Below, in pieces: positions 27,256 through 36,205 of a stretch of 64,000 bases of DNA. The notes beneath the pieces were generated by a model. That model did not search any database, was not told the DNA's origin, and saw nothing but the letters and a program-made list of their open reading frames with translations. Location: assembly GCA_902567685.1 (NCBI GenBank), contig CACFNH010000001.1:186001-250000 (forward strand). The letters run 5' to 3'. The translations under genes were made by a program, and so were the position numbers. The stretch is from an uncultured Pelagibacteraceae bacterium (GTDB lineage: Bacteria > Pseudomonadota > Alphaproteobacteria > Pelagibacterales > Pelagibacteraceae). The stretch's first letter is position 1. The number at the start of each line of letters is the position of its first letter.

Positions 27256-28740
27256 ATGAAAAAAAATTTGAGTTATAGAGACAAATTATTAGAACTTGCT
27301 ACAATATACAGAGTTAGTGAGGTTAATAATTATACAAGAAACAAAAAATATTTAACTACTCCTCAATTAGAACATATTTTAAAAAAAAACAAAGTACCAA
27401 TACCTACGGAGATAAATAAAAGTCTTCTAGAAATTCAGGTTAAAAAGATCTCAAAACCTGTATATCAAACAGGTAATAAAATTACTGGTTTTTTTGGTTC
27501 AATAATGACAGAGTTTTTAAGATTTTTAACTTCTATTAAAAAAGCATTCATAAAATTAATACAGACCATCTTTTATGGAATTTTAAATTTAGGAACTTTA
27601 ATTAGCAAAGGAACTGTAAACTCTTTAAATTGGATTTATAATTTTAAATCCAAAGAAAAAAAAGGAAACTCGATTGTTACAGTAGGTTTGTCTTTTTCTT
27701 TCTTGGTCCTTTTAGTAATCGCAGCGTTTAATGTTGTAGATGTTTTTAAAGAAACTGAAACTAAAAAGGTTGTATTAGAGAAGAAAATAGATAAAGCTGA
27801 AGATAAAAAGATTATTCCAAAAAAAAAGAAAGAAACTAAGTCAAAAAAAACAACTGAAAAGTCTAAAAAGCCTAAGCAAAAACAGCTGGCCAAAGATTTA
27901 GAAAAGAAAAAAGAAAAAAAGGCTCAAGAAGAAGTTACAGAGTTAGTGTTACCCAATTTAAATTTAAAAACTGAAACTGTTCTAAACTTATTTGAAGATG
28001 TACAATATGATCTAAAAAAAGTAAGATTTGAAAAGAAAGTAAGACCTATTTACTTTACACAGTTTCCAAAAGATCTTGATGAAATTTCTAGCACTAAACT
28101 TAAAAAAGAGACATTCATAAAAATAATACTTCCATTGGTTGCTGCCGAAAATCAAAAAATTTTGAATGATAGATATAAACTAAGTAAAATAATTAAAAAA
28201 AGAGATGGCGCAAGAAGTGAGAAAGAAAAACTTTGGTTAAACAAAAAGTTTAGAGAATACAAAATTAAAAAAAATGATACTTTAGAACTAAGAAAAAGAA
28301 TGGATATTATTCCAATATCTATAGCTCTTGCTCAAGCTGCTAAAGAAAGTGGATGGGGAACATCAAGATTTGCCCTTGAGGGAAATGCTATATTTGGACA
28401 ATGGACTTGGACTGGAACAGGTATTGCTCCTTTAGACAGAAGTGATGAAAAAAATCATAAAATTTTGAGATTTCCTATTTTAAGAGCTTCAGTAAAAGCT
28501 TACAAAAATAATCTTAATACTCATAAAGGCTACAAAGAATTTAGAGAAAAAAGATTTAGCCTTAGAAAGAAAAAATCTAATATTTCTGGAACCAAACTTA
28601 TTCATACCCTAGATAATTATGCTGAGACAGGAAAAGAATATACAAAGATACTGAAAAAAATAATTGATCAAAATTCTTTAACTGATTTTGAAAATGTAAT
28701 ATTGGCTAATACTGTAATTAAAAAGGAATTAGATTTATAA
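27256..28740 (+). CDS. Bax-like glucosaminidase-domain protein with membrane anchor
   Basis: The C-terminal part (about residues 270-494) matches the Bax/mannosyl-glycoprotein endo-beta-N-acetylglucosaminidase family: IPISIALAQAAKESGWGTSRFALEGNAIFGQWTW contains the catalytic glutamate region, and ILRFPILRASVKAYKNNLNTH follows. Such enzymes cut peptidoglycan glycan strands. Ahead of it are a transmembrane helix at about 140-160 (TVGLSFSFLVLLVIAAFNVV) and a very lysine-rich linker. The first ~135 residues, with YRVSEVNNYTRNKKYL, are unrecognised and probably cytoplasmic, an unusual extension compared with E. coli Bax (~274 residues). It directly follows the Nfu gene. Confidence 0.8.
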   Translation: MKKNLSYRDKLLELATIYRVSEVNNYTRNKKYLTTPQLEHILKKNKVPIPTEINKSLLEIQVKKISKPVYQTGNKITGFFGSIMTEFLRFLTSIKKAFIKLIQTIFYGILNLGTLISKGTVNSLNWIYNFKSKEKKGNSIVTVGLSFSFLVLLVIAAFNVVDVFKETETKKVVLEKKIDKAEDKKIIPKKKKETKSKKTTEKSKKPKQKQLAKDLEKKKEKKAQEEVTELVLPNLNLKTETVLNLFEDVQYDLKKVRFEKKVRPIYFTQFPKDLDEISSTKLKKETFIKIILPLVAAENQKILNDRYKLSKIIKKRDGARSEKEKLWLNKKFREYKIKKNDTLELRKRMDIIPISIALAQAAKESGWGTSRFALEGNAIFGQWTWTGTGIAPLDRSDEKNHKILRFPILRASVKAYKNNLNTHKGYKEFREKRFSLRKKKSNISGTKLIHTLDNYAETGKEYTKILKKIIDQNSLTDFENVILANTVIKKELDL

Positions 28741-28743
28741 ATA

Positions 28744-29799
28744 TTATTTTTCAGCTATTACAAATTGCATACCTAACCATCTCCATAAACCGCTTTTATC
28801 CCTAAGAGAACAATTTATACGACCTCTTTCAGTAGTAAATTTCCCTTTCAAATTAATTTCCATTTTATGATTATTAATAAATTTTAGTTCAGATTTTTGC
28901 CATTTATTTCCTTCATTAGAATAACAATTAATTAACTTGATATTTTGCATATCATCAAAGAACTCTATACTAACTTTTGGAGGGTTGTCCTTATCATGAA
29001 TATATTTTTCTTCTGGAAGAATATTTTTATACTTCATAGGAAGAGTGTTCAATAAAGTTTGGAATCTTTTTATCTCACCATATTTTTCATTTATTGGAAA
29101 CCTTGGCAGCTCTAAAAAATCTTTTGTATCATCTGCGACCCCTGAGTGTTGACCAAAAGCAAATGAGAAATTAAGTTTTTTGACTATCTTTTTAAAATTT
29201 AAACTATATTCTCCAAATGGATAAGAAAAAAAATGAGAGTTATATCCTAAATTTTTTTTAAAAATTAATATTGATTTTTCTAAATCATCTAATATTTCCT
29301 CATTATCTCTATCAACCAAATATTCGTGAGTATGACTGTGGTTTCCAATATGAACAAAATTTTCTTTGTCTATTTCTTTTATCTGATCCCAAGACATATA
29401 ACCTTTTTTTCCTACTTCTCTGGTGCTAACAAATAATATAAAAGGTATTTTTTTAGAACTTAAAACAGGCCAAGCATTTTCATAAAAAGAAGAAAATCCA
29501 TCATCTATAGTTAGTAAAATTTTTTTACTTCCCTTATTATTTTTAAGATCATCTTCAAAGCTATTAGGATTGACAAAAATAAAACCTGCTTCTTTGATTA
29601 ATTGCAAATGTTTCTTAAAGTCGTTTAATCTTATATTAGTAGATGGATATTTATTTTCTTCAAACCGGTGATACATAAGAGCAATTATCCCATAATCATC
29701 TACAATATTTGATGAAGAGTAAGATTTGTTATAAACAAATAAAGAAATTATAAATAAAAAGATGATAAATGATTTTCTAATAATAAGTTGCACAGGCAA
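28744..29799 (-). CDS. Polysaccharide deacetylase (NodB-domain) family protein, exported
   Basis: The NodB-type core shows LTIDDGFSSFYENAWPVL (metal-binding DD), HIGNHSHTHEYL (HxxxH-type metal site) and FFSYPFGEYS, in the right order, so the catalytic metal site looks intact. A hydrophobic leader (KSFIIFLFIISLFVYNKSYS) suggests export. The 351-residue protein carries an extra C-terminal beta-rich region of about 90 residues ending GLWRWLGMQFVIAEK. The extended frame begins at TTG (29799); a GTG at 29793 is also possible. Either start overlaps the divergent tsaB by more than 30 bases. The substrate (peptidoglycan or another surface sugar) is not known. Confidence 0.85.
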   Translation of the reverse strand: MPVQLIIRKSFIIFLFIISLFVYNKSYSSSNIVDDYGIIALMYHRFEENKYPSTNIRLNDFKKHLQLIKEAGFIFVNPNSFEDDLKNNKGSKKILLTIDDGFSSFYENAWPVLSSKKIPFILFVSTREVGKKGYMSWDQIKEIDKENFVHIGNHSHTHEYLVDRDNEEILDDLEKSILIFKKNLGYNSHFFSYPFGEYSLNFKKIVKKLNFSFAFGQHSGVADDTKDFLELPRFPINEKYGEIKRFQTLLNTLPMKYKNILPEEKYIHDKDNPPKVSIEFFDDMQNIKLINCYSNEGNKWQKSELKFINNHKMEINLKGKFTTERGRINCSLRDKSGLWRWLGMQFVIAEK

Positions 29800-30145
29800 A
29801 AACGATTCAATTGGATTAAAGATAAATAGTAATTTTTTTATTCAAAAATTTCAAACTAATATTCAAAGCAATGAAACACTTGTTAACAAAATATTAATAT
29901 TTCTAAAAAAACACAAAACTGAGATAAATAAAGATTTTTCAATTATTGTTAATATTGGGCCTGGTAGTTTCTCTTCAGTAAGAATATCCCTAGCTGTGGC
30001 AAAAGGAATACAAGTTTCCAAGGGGGCAAGGCTTTATGGATATAAAGATTCTCTTTTAAATGAATTTAACTTGAAAAATATTGAATTTTTAATTCAAAAA
30101 AATTTGTTGGAAAATGAATTGATTAAACCAGTATATTTGAGTTAG
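29762..30145 (+). CDS. tsaB: TsaB-like tRNA threonylcarbamoyladenosine biosynthesis protein, short form
   Basis: TsaB partners TsaD in making the t6A modification of tRNA. The GPGSFSSVRISLAVAKGI stretch near residue 68 is the strongest family hallmark, and the N-terminal DFLIISCTGKNDSIGL matches the first strand and phosphate loop of the actin-like fold. At only 127 residues it has little more than the N-terminal half of typical ~220-residue TsaB; the second subdomain is missing, although the N-terminal half contains most of the dimer contacts with TsaD. Its position before fur and miaB is the normal alphaproteobacterial context; rimI, usually next, is absent. Confidence 0.8.
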   Translation: MINDFLIISCTGKNDSIGLKINSNFFIQKFQTNIQSNETLVNKILIFLKKHKTEINKDFSIIVNIGPGSFSSVRISLAVAKGIQVSKGARLYGYKDSLLNEFNLKNIEFLIQKNLLENELIKPVYLS

Positions 30146-30158
30146 ATTAAAGAAATTT

Positions 30159-30587
30159 ATGAGCATTATAGAAGAAAAATGTAAAGCCAAAGGTGTTAGA
30201 TTAACTGAGCAAAGACGTATAATTGCTAAAGTAATGTCGGACTCAAAGCAAACTTATGGTTCAAAAGATCATCCTGACGTTGATGAACTTCACAAAAGAG
30301 TGAGCTCTATAGATAAAAATATTAGCATTGCGACAGTTTATAGAACAGTTAAACTTTTTGAGGAGGCAGGAATAATTGAAAGACATGATTTTAAAGAAGG
30401 AAAGGCTAGGTACGAACCATTAACTGATGAACATCACGATCATTTAATTGATATTAATACTGGAGAAATTATTGAGTTTGTTGATGAAGAAATTGAAAAA
30501 TTACAAAAAAAAGTTTCTGAAAAATTGGGGTACAAACTGGTTGATCATAAATTAGAATTGTATGCCACAAAAATAAAAAAGAATTAA
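30159..30587 (+). CDS. fur: Fur-family metalloregulator (Fur/Mur type)
   Basis: Fur-family dimers repress metal uptake genes when loaded with iron or manganese. The DNA-binding helix region VRLTEQRRIIAKVMSDS and ISIATVYRTVKLFEEAGIIERHDF are typical, and the metal-sensing HHDHLIDINTGEIIEFVDEEI is intact. The structural CxxC pairs of E. coli Fur are absent, as is usual in alphaproteobacterial Fur/Mur proteins that respond to manganese or iron. At 142 residues the length is normal. It lies between tsaB and miaB in the standard order. A palindrome upstream of fabA/katG is a candidate site for this family. Confidence 0.93.
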   Translation: MSIIEEKCKAKGVRLTEQRRIIAKVMSDSKQTYGSKDHPDVDELHKRVSSIDKNISIATVYRTVKLFEEAGIIERHDFKEGKARYEPLTDEHHDHLIDINTGEIIEFVDEEIEKLQKKVSEKLGYKLVDHKLELYATKIKKN

Positions 30588-30591
30588 TATT

Positions 30592-31923
30592 TTGCCAAAA
30601 AAAATTTTCATCAAAACTTTTGGTTGTCAGATGAATGAATATGATAGTGATCGTATTCTCGACTTAGTAAAAAAAGTTGGATATTTTCCAACAAAAAACG
30701 TTTTAGAAACAGATTGTTACATTCTTAATACTTGCCACATAAGAGAAAAAGCTACAGAGAAAGTTTACGATGATATTGGGAGGATTAAAAAAAAATTTAG
30801 AGATAAAAAAAAACCTATATTGTTAATCACGGGTTGCGTTGCTCAGGCAGAAAGTAGTGAAATGCTAGAACGAAGCAAGTATATTGACGGGGTGATCGGG
30901 CCACAATCTTATCATTCAATACCAGATGTCATTAAAAAAATAGAAAATAAAAAAAATAAAGTTAACAACACAGAATTTGATGTAGTAGAAAAATTTGATA
31001 AATTAAATTCAATTCCAAATAAAAATTCAAAAATTTCCTCTTTTTTAACAATTCAAGAAGGCTGCGATAAATTTTGTCATTTTTGTGTAGTTCCATATAC
31101 AAGAGGACCGGAATATTCTAGACCCTTTCAACAAATTATATCTGAAGCAAAACAACTTATAGCCAATGGTTCAAAAGAAATAATTTTATTAGGGCAGAAT
31201 GTTAATGCTTATAATCACAAAAAATATAGATTATCTGATTTGATTAATGAATTAAACAGTTATGATGATTTATATCGTATTAGGTATACCACTTCTCATC
31301 CAAAAGACATGACAGATGATTTAATTGAAGCCCATAAAAATTGTAATAAGCTTATGCCTTTATTACATCTACCAGTTCAAAGCGGATCTTCTAAAATTTT
31401 AAAACTTATGAATCGTAAGCATAACATCGAGGAATATTTAGAAATTATTAAAAAGTTAAAGAAAAATAATGAATTCATAAAATTTTCAAGTGATTTTATC
31501 ATTGGTTATCCTGGTGAAAATGAAGATGATTTTAATAAAACATTATCTTTAATGAAAGATATTAAATTTATTAATTCATTTTCTTTTATATTTAGTCCAA
31601 GACCAGGAACTCCAGCTTCAAACTTAAAAACAGTAGACACTGAAATATCTAAAGAGCGATTAAAAATTTTTCAGAAAATATCAGACGAAATTAAAGAAGA
31701 TTATAGAAAAAAACTTATAAACAAAAAAACAGAGGTTTTATTTGAAAATAAAATGAAAAATCAAGAGAAATATTTTGGAAGAGATAAATATGGAAATTCT
31801 GTAGTGGTGGAAAGTAAAATTGATCTAACAGGAAAAAATTTAGATGTAAAAATAAATAATTTCAATAGAAGCACTTTATTTGGAGAAATTTTTTTAAATA
31901 AAAATAGAGAAGTTGCTGCGTAA
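30592..31923 (+). CDS. miaB: tRNA-2-methylthio-N6-dimethylallyladenosine synthase MiaB
   Basis: MiaB adds a methylthio group at A37 of tRNA by radical SAM chemistry with two 4Fe-4S clusters. N-terminal cluster cysteines are C12 (TFGCQMNEYDS), C48 and C82; the radical SAM cysteines are C158, C162 and C165 (CDKFCHFC). SSDFIIGYPGENEDDF and SFIFSPRPGTPAS follow, then a TRAM domain ends the 443 residues. The start is TTG, 4 bases after the fur stop, and it matches family N-termini. The same operon continues into phoH. Confidence 0.97.
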   Translation: MPKKIFIKTFGCQMNEYDSDRILDLVKKVGYFPTKNVLETDCYILNTCHIREKATEKVYDDIGRIKKKFRDKKKPILLITGCVAQAESSEMLERSKYIDGVIGPQSYHSIPDVIKKIENKKNKVNNTEFDVVEKFDKLNSIPNKNSKISSFLTIQEGCDKFCHFCVVPYTRGPEYSRPFQQIISEAKQLIANGSKEIILLGQNVNAYNHKKYRLSDLINELNSYDDLYRIRYTTSHPKDMTDDLIEAHKNCNKLMPLLHLPVQSGSSKILKLMNRKHNIEEYLEIIKKLKKNNEFIKFSSDFIIGYPGENEDDFNKTLSLMKDIKFINSFSFIFSPRPGTPASNLKTVDTEISKERLKIFQKISDEIKEDYRKKLINKKTEVLFENKMKNQEKYFGRDKYGNSVVVESKIDLTGKNLDVKINNFNRSTLFGEIFLNKNREVAA

Positions 31924-31926
31924 ATT

Positions 31927-32931
31927 ATGTCTGAAGTTACTAAATTAAATAATATTTTCCAATCTAAAAAAATAGACAAAGAAACATTTAATATTCAAAT
32001 TTTTGATAATAAAATATTGATGGCAATAGTTGGAGAGTTTAACTCTCATCTATTAGAACTTGAAAAACTTACAAATACGAATATTTTTTTTAGAGGTAAC
32101 TCTATCACGATCAAAGGAAAAATTGATGACACAAAAAGGGTATTTGAAGCAATAAAATTTCTTATTAATAAATTTATTTTAACAAATTCTATTGAAAATA
32201 ATGATATAATTTTGTCAGTGAAGAGCGGCACATATGAAGATAGCAAGTCTAATATTCAGTCATTAAATCAGCTGATTAAGACTCCTAGAAGGTCTGTAAT
32301 GGCAAGATCTGAAAAGCAGGCTCAATACATAAAAGCGTTAAAAGAAAACGATATAACAATTGCTCTTGGTCCCGCAGGTACAGGAAAAAGTTTTCTTGCT
32401 GTATCGGTTGCAATTACAATGCTAATGGAAAAAAAAGTAGAAAAAGTTATCTTGTCCAGACCTGCAGTTGAGGCAGGAGAGAAGCTAGGATTTTTACCCG
32501 GAGATATGAAAGATAAAGTCGATCCATATTTAAGACCTTTGTATGATGCATTATATGATCTATTTGGTTTTGAAAAGATTCAAAAGAAAATAGATACTGG
32601 ACAAATAGAAATTGCACCTCTAGCATTTATGAGAGGTAGAACTCTAAAAAATTCTTTTGCTATTCTAGATGAAGCACAAAATGCTACATCCACTCAAATA
32701 AAAATGTTTTTGACAAGAATAGGTGAAAATTCTAAACTAGTTGTGAATGGAGATCCGTCTCAAATAGATTTAATCAATAAATCAAATTCAGGTTTAATAA
32801 AATCAAGAAAAATTTTAAATAAGATAAAAGAAATAAAAACAATTGAATTTGATCATAAAGATGTAGTTAGACATCCCTTAGTTTCAAAAATTATACAAGC
32901 TTATCAAAAAAATATTGATGATAAAAATTAA
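31927..32931 (+). CDS. phoH: PhoH-like ATPase/RNA-associated protein
   Basis: PhoH proteins are ATPases linked to RNA processing and commonly paired with YbeY. A KH-like N-terminal region covers about residues 1-100. The ATPase starts with Walker A GPAGTGKS at 148-155; the conserved SRPAVEAGEKLGFLPGD and the Walker B ILDEAQNAT follow, then SKLVVNGDPSQIDL. At 334 residues it is full length. It overlaps ybeY by 17 bases, in the conserved miaB-phoH-ybeY order. Confidence 0.96.
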   Translation: MSEVTKLNNIFQSKKIDKETFNIQIFDNKILMAIVGEFNSHLLELEKLTNTNIFFRGNSITIKGKIDDTKRVFEAIKFLINKFILTNSIENNDIILSVKSGTYEDSKSNIQSLNQLIKTPRRSVMARSEKQAQYIKALKENDITIALGPAGTGKSFLAVSVAITMLMEKKVEKVILSRPAVEAGEKLGFLPGDMKDKVDPYLRPLYDALYDLFGFEKIQKKIDTGQIEIAPLAFMRGRTLKNSFAILDEAQNATSTQIKMFLTRIGENSKLVVNGDPSQIDLINKSNSGLIKSRKILNKIKEIKTIEFDHKDVVRHPLVSKIIQAYQKNIDDKN

Positions 32932-33385
32932 TGTTCTTTTGAATAATAAAAACTGGGAAAAATTCATAAAAAATCCTGAAATCTATACTAAGAATAAAAT
33001 TAGGTTACTTAATAAAGATAATTCTTTTTTTAAGAAAAAAAACATATATTTTTCTTTACTTCTGAGTGGTAATAAAGAAATTAAAACAATTAATAAAAGA
33101 TTTAGAAAAAAAAACAAAACCACAGATGTTTTATCTTTTCCTTTCTATGAAAAAAGGGAAATCAATAATTTTTTTAAAAAAAAAATTCCATTTTATCTTG
33201 GGGACATAATTATTAATCTAGATAAAATAATAGATCAAACAAGAGATAGAAAAGATATAAGAATTCAATTTGACAAACTCTGGATTCATGGATTAGCTCA
33301 TTTGCTTGGTTATCGTCACAAATTTGATAAAGATTATAAAAAAATGAAAATAATAGAAAAAAAATTTTTCAACTTAGTAAATTAG
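32915..33385 (+). CDS. ybeY: Endoribonuclease YbeY (rRNA maturation)
   Basis: YbeY is a zinc-dependent endoribonuclease in 16S rRNA 3'-end maturation and ribosome quality control. The metal triad H125, H129 and H135 sits in WIHGLAHLLGYRH. KTTDVLSFPFYE and YLGDIIINLDKI earlier are family hallmarks. At 156 residues it is typical. It overlaps phoH by 17 bases and abuts lnt directly, with no gap. The CorC/TlyC-type gene usually between ybeY and lnt is missing. Confidence 0.95.
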   Translation: MMIKINVLLNNKNWEKFIKNPEIYTKNKIRLLNKDNSFFKKKNIYFSLLLSGNKEIKTINKRFRKKNKTTDVLSFPFYEKREINNFFKKKIPFYLGDIIINLDKIIDQTRDRKDIRIQFDKLWIHGLAHLLGYRHKFDKDYKKMKIIEKKFFNLVN

Positions 33386-34945
33386 ATGACATTAGAAAAA
33401 GTACTAAACAATAAAAATTTTGTCATTTTTATATTTCCTTTTTTATTAGGTCTTCTTTCTGTATTAAGTTTTCAACCTTTTAATTTTACACTTATAAATT
33501 TTTTTATAATACCATGTTTATTTTTAATATTAACTTACGTCAGAAAGAAATCAAAAAATATATATAGAAAAAAACCCTATATAAGAAATCTTTTTTTTAT
33601 AGGCTATTTTTTTGGAATAGGTTTTTTTCTTTCAGGAACTTATTGGATTGCTTATTCTCTTACATTTGATGAGAATTTAAATTTTTTAATACCTTTTTCA
33701 TTAATATTAATTCCTTTGCTCCTGGGGCTTTTTTTTGGTTTTATAACTTTATGTTCTGGACCTTTTTTAAGAAATGATTATTCATCATTTTTTTTATTTT
33801 GTTTGATTTTTTCTTTAATTGAATATTTAAGAGGAAATATTTTATCAGGTTTTCCTTGGAATTTATTGTCTTACTCATGGTCATGGCTATCTGAAGTAAT
33901 TCAAATATTGAATCCGATTGGTGTTTATGCTTTTAACTCGATATCAATAGCCTTTTTTTGTTCTCCAGTAATATTGTTCTTTAAAAGTAAGTATAAATAT
34001 TTAGTCTTTTTAACTTTTTCGTTAATTTATTTTTCGTTTTATATTTATGGATCTTATAAGATTAATAAAGATCAAGAGGTTATAAAAGAAACTAGCCAAA
34101 CTATTAATATTAAAATAATTTCACCTAACTTTAATATGAGATATATTCATAGTGATGAAGAAATAAAGAAAACTATTAATCAAATTATCAGATATAGCGA
34201 CCCAGATCCTAATAAGGAGACTATATTTTTATGGCCAGAAGGAATATTTGCTGGTGTTTATCTTGAAGATTTGAAAAAATTTTCAAATATTTTTAATAAA
34301 AGTTTTTCTAAAAACCACTTAATAATATTTGGAGTTAATACACAAAATAGCACAAAAGAAAAATTTTATAATAGTCTTGTAGTTATAAATAATAAATTTG
34401 AAGTACTTTATAAATATGACAAAGAAAAACTTGTTCCATTTGGTGAATTTTTACCTTTTGAATATTTTCTTGAAAAACTTGGTTTAAAAAAAATAACTTA
34501 TGGATATGGTTCTTTTTCAAAGGGAAATAAACAAAAAAACTATAAATTGAACGATTTAAATATACTTCCTTTGATATGTTATGAAATAATTTTTCCTAAA
34601 TTCATACAATCATCTGAAAAAAATACTAATTTAATTGTAAATATTTCTGAAGATGCTTGGTTCGGAAATTCCATAGGACCACACCAACATTTTGCCAAAG
34701 CTATTTTCAGATCCATTGAAAATAATACTTATTTGGCTAGGTCAGCAAATAAAGGTATCAGTGCTTTTATTAATACTAATGGTGTTGTAGTAAAAAAATT
34801 AGAACCAAATGAGGCTGGCAATATAGAACTAAATGTACCTTTAATTAACAATAATTTTAAAACCAAAAATGATTTGATATTTTTTATTCTTTTATTTACA
34901 TATACGATCATCTTTTTTTTATTTAAAAAAAAATATAATGACTGA
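33386..34945 (+). CDS. lnt: Apolipoprotein N-acyltransferase Lnt
   Basis: Lnt adds the third acyl chain to lipoproteins at the inner membrane. The N-terminal ~220 residues hold 6-7 membrane helices; the rest is a nitrilase-type periplasmic domain. The catalytic triad is E285 (LWPEGIF), K348 ([11 protein letters not shown]) and C398 (LICYEIIFP). [27 protein letters not shown] follows. A final helix ends the 519 residues. It fits with the several lipoproteins in this window (LptE, BON, DUF3576). Its end overlaps metK by 8 bases. Confidence 0.96.
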   Translation: MTLEKVLNNKNFVIFIFPFLLGLLSVLSFQPFNFTLINFFIIPCLFLILTYVRKKSKNIYRKKPYIRNLFFIGYFFGIGFFLSGTYWIAYSLTFDENLNFLIPFSLILIPLLLGLFFGFITLCSGPFLRNDYSSFFLFCLIFSLIEYLRGNILSGFPWNLLSYSWSWLSEVIQILNPIGVYAFNSISIAFFCSPVILFFKSKYKYLVFLTFSLIYFSFYIYGSYKINKDQEVIKETSQTINIKIISPNFNMRYIHSDEEIKKTINQIIRYSDPDPNKETIFLWPEGIFAGVYLEDLKKFSNIFNKSFSKNHLIIFGVNTQNSTKEKFYNSLVVINNKFEVLYKYDKEKLVPFGEFLPFEYFLEKLGLKKITYGYGSFSKGNKQKNYKLNDLNILPLICYEIIFPKFIQSSEKNTNLIVNISEDAWFGNSIGPHQHFAKAIFRSIENNTYLARSANKGISAFINTNGVVVKKLEPNEAGNIELNVPLINNNFKTKNDLIFFILLFTYTIIFFLFKKKYND

Positions 34946-36101
34946 TAATAATTATTTTTTTACTAGCGAATCCGTTTCCGAAGGACACCCAGATAAAGTC
35001 TGCGATCGTATTTCCGATATGGTTGTTGATACTTACTTGTCAAAAGAACCTCATGCAAGAGTTGCTTGCGAGACTCTAGCTACCACGAATAAAGTAGTTC
35101 TTGCAGGTGAAACCAGAGGACCAAAAATTAAGAATGATGAACTAATTGAAAAAATAAGAGAGTGTATAAAGGATATAGGATATGACCAAAAAGGTTTTAG
35201 TTGGAAAACAGCAAATATTGAAACACATTTGCATGAACAGTCTTCTGACATTGCAATGGGCGTTGACTCCAAAGGTAACAAAGACGAAGGAGCTGGTGAC
35301 CAGGGTATAATGTTTGGATATGCTTGTAAAGAAACTAAAGATTTAATGCCTGCGCCAATACATTTTTCACACAAAATTCTAAGACTAATGGCAGAAGATA
35401 GAAAAAAAGGAATTCTAAAGGGTATTGAACCAGATTCTAAGAGTCAAGTTACTATGTTATATGAAGATGAAAAACCAAAAAAAGTTACATCCGTAGTTAT
35501 TTCTACCCAACATTCAAAAGATATTGATCGAAAAAAAGTTAAAGATTTAGTTTATCCTTATATTGCAAAATCAATACCTAAAGAGTTGATAAATGATTTA
35601 GATGAAAAAAATGTTTATGTTAATCCTACAGGCCAATTTATTATAGGAGGACCAGATGGCGATACTGGTTTAACAGGTAGAAAAATTATTGTTGATACTT
35701 ATGGAGGAGCAGCACCTCATGGAGGAGGAGCTTTTTCGGGAAAAGATCCAACTAAAGTTGATAGATCGGCAGCCTACGTTGCAAGATATGTTGCAAAGAA
35801 TATCGTAGCATCAGGTGTTTCAGACAAGTGCTTAATTCAATTAGCCTATGCAATCGGGGTATCCGAACCCCTATCTGTTTATGTTAAACTTTCTGATAAA
35901 GATAAAAATAAAACTGAACATATCAAAAAAATTATTAAACAAAATTTTGATTTATCTCCTCGTGGAATTAGAGAGCTTTTAGGACTAAACAAACCCATAT
36001 ATCAAGTAACTTCTGCTTATGGTCATTTTGGAAGAAGCCCTTTAAATAATGGTGAATTTTCATGGGAAAAAACAGATAAAAAAGACATTTTTATAAAGTA
36101 A
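34938..36101 (+). CDS. metK: S-adenosylmethionine synthetase
   Basis: MetK makes SAM from methionine and ATP. Signatures are [20 protein letters not shown] at the start, the conserved loop [14 protein letters not shown] near residue 115, and [19 protein letters not shown] near residue 265. The length of 387 is standard. It starts inside the end of lnt, so is translationally coupled, and no riboswitch space exists in front of it. A terminator follows 55 bases after the stop. It supplies SAM for RsmG, RsmI, MiaB and UbiE in this window. Confidence 0.98.
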   Translation: MTDNNYFFTSESVSEGHPDKVCDRISDMVVDTYLSKEPHARVACETLATTNKVVLAGETRGPKIKNDELIEKIRECIKDIGYDQKGFSWKTANIETHLHEQSSDIAMGVDSKGNKDEGAGDQGIMFGYACKETKDLMPAPIHFSHKILRLMAEDRKKGILKGIEPDSKSQVTMLYEDEKPKKVTSVVISTQHSKDIDRKKVKDLVYPYIAKSIPKELINDLDEKNVYVNPTGQFIIGGPDGDTGLTGRKIIVDTYGGAAPHGGGAFSGKDPTKVDRSAAYVARYVAKNIVASGVSDKCLIQLAYAIGVSEPLSVYVKLSDKDKNKTEHIKKIIKQNFDLSPRGIRELLGLNKPIYQVTSAYGHFGRSPLNNGEFSWEKTDKKDIFIK

Positions 36102-36155
36102 ATCTTGAAAAAATAATAATATTTAATATAACTAAACTTACATTATTGAAATTTC

Positions 36156-36183
36156 AAAAATGGGCCCTGGCCCATTTTTTTTT
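36156..36183 (+). terminator. Intrinsic terminator after metK
   Basis: AAAAATGGGC (36156-36165) pairs with GCCCATTTTT (36170-36179) around a four-base loop and runs into a tract of nine T. It lies in the 104-base gap before nusA, ending the tsaB-to-metK operon. Confidence 0.9.
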
Positions 36184-36205
36184 GGAACATATAAAAAAGG
36201 AATAA

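Noticed and set aside
34938-36101. SAM riboswitch for metK
   Set aside because: metK starts inside lnt, leaving no leader for a riboswitch.
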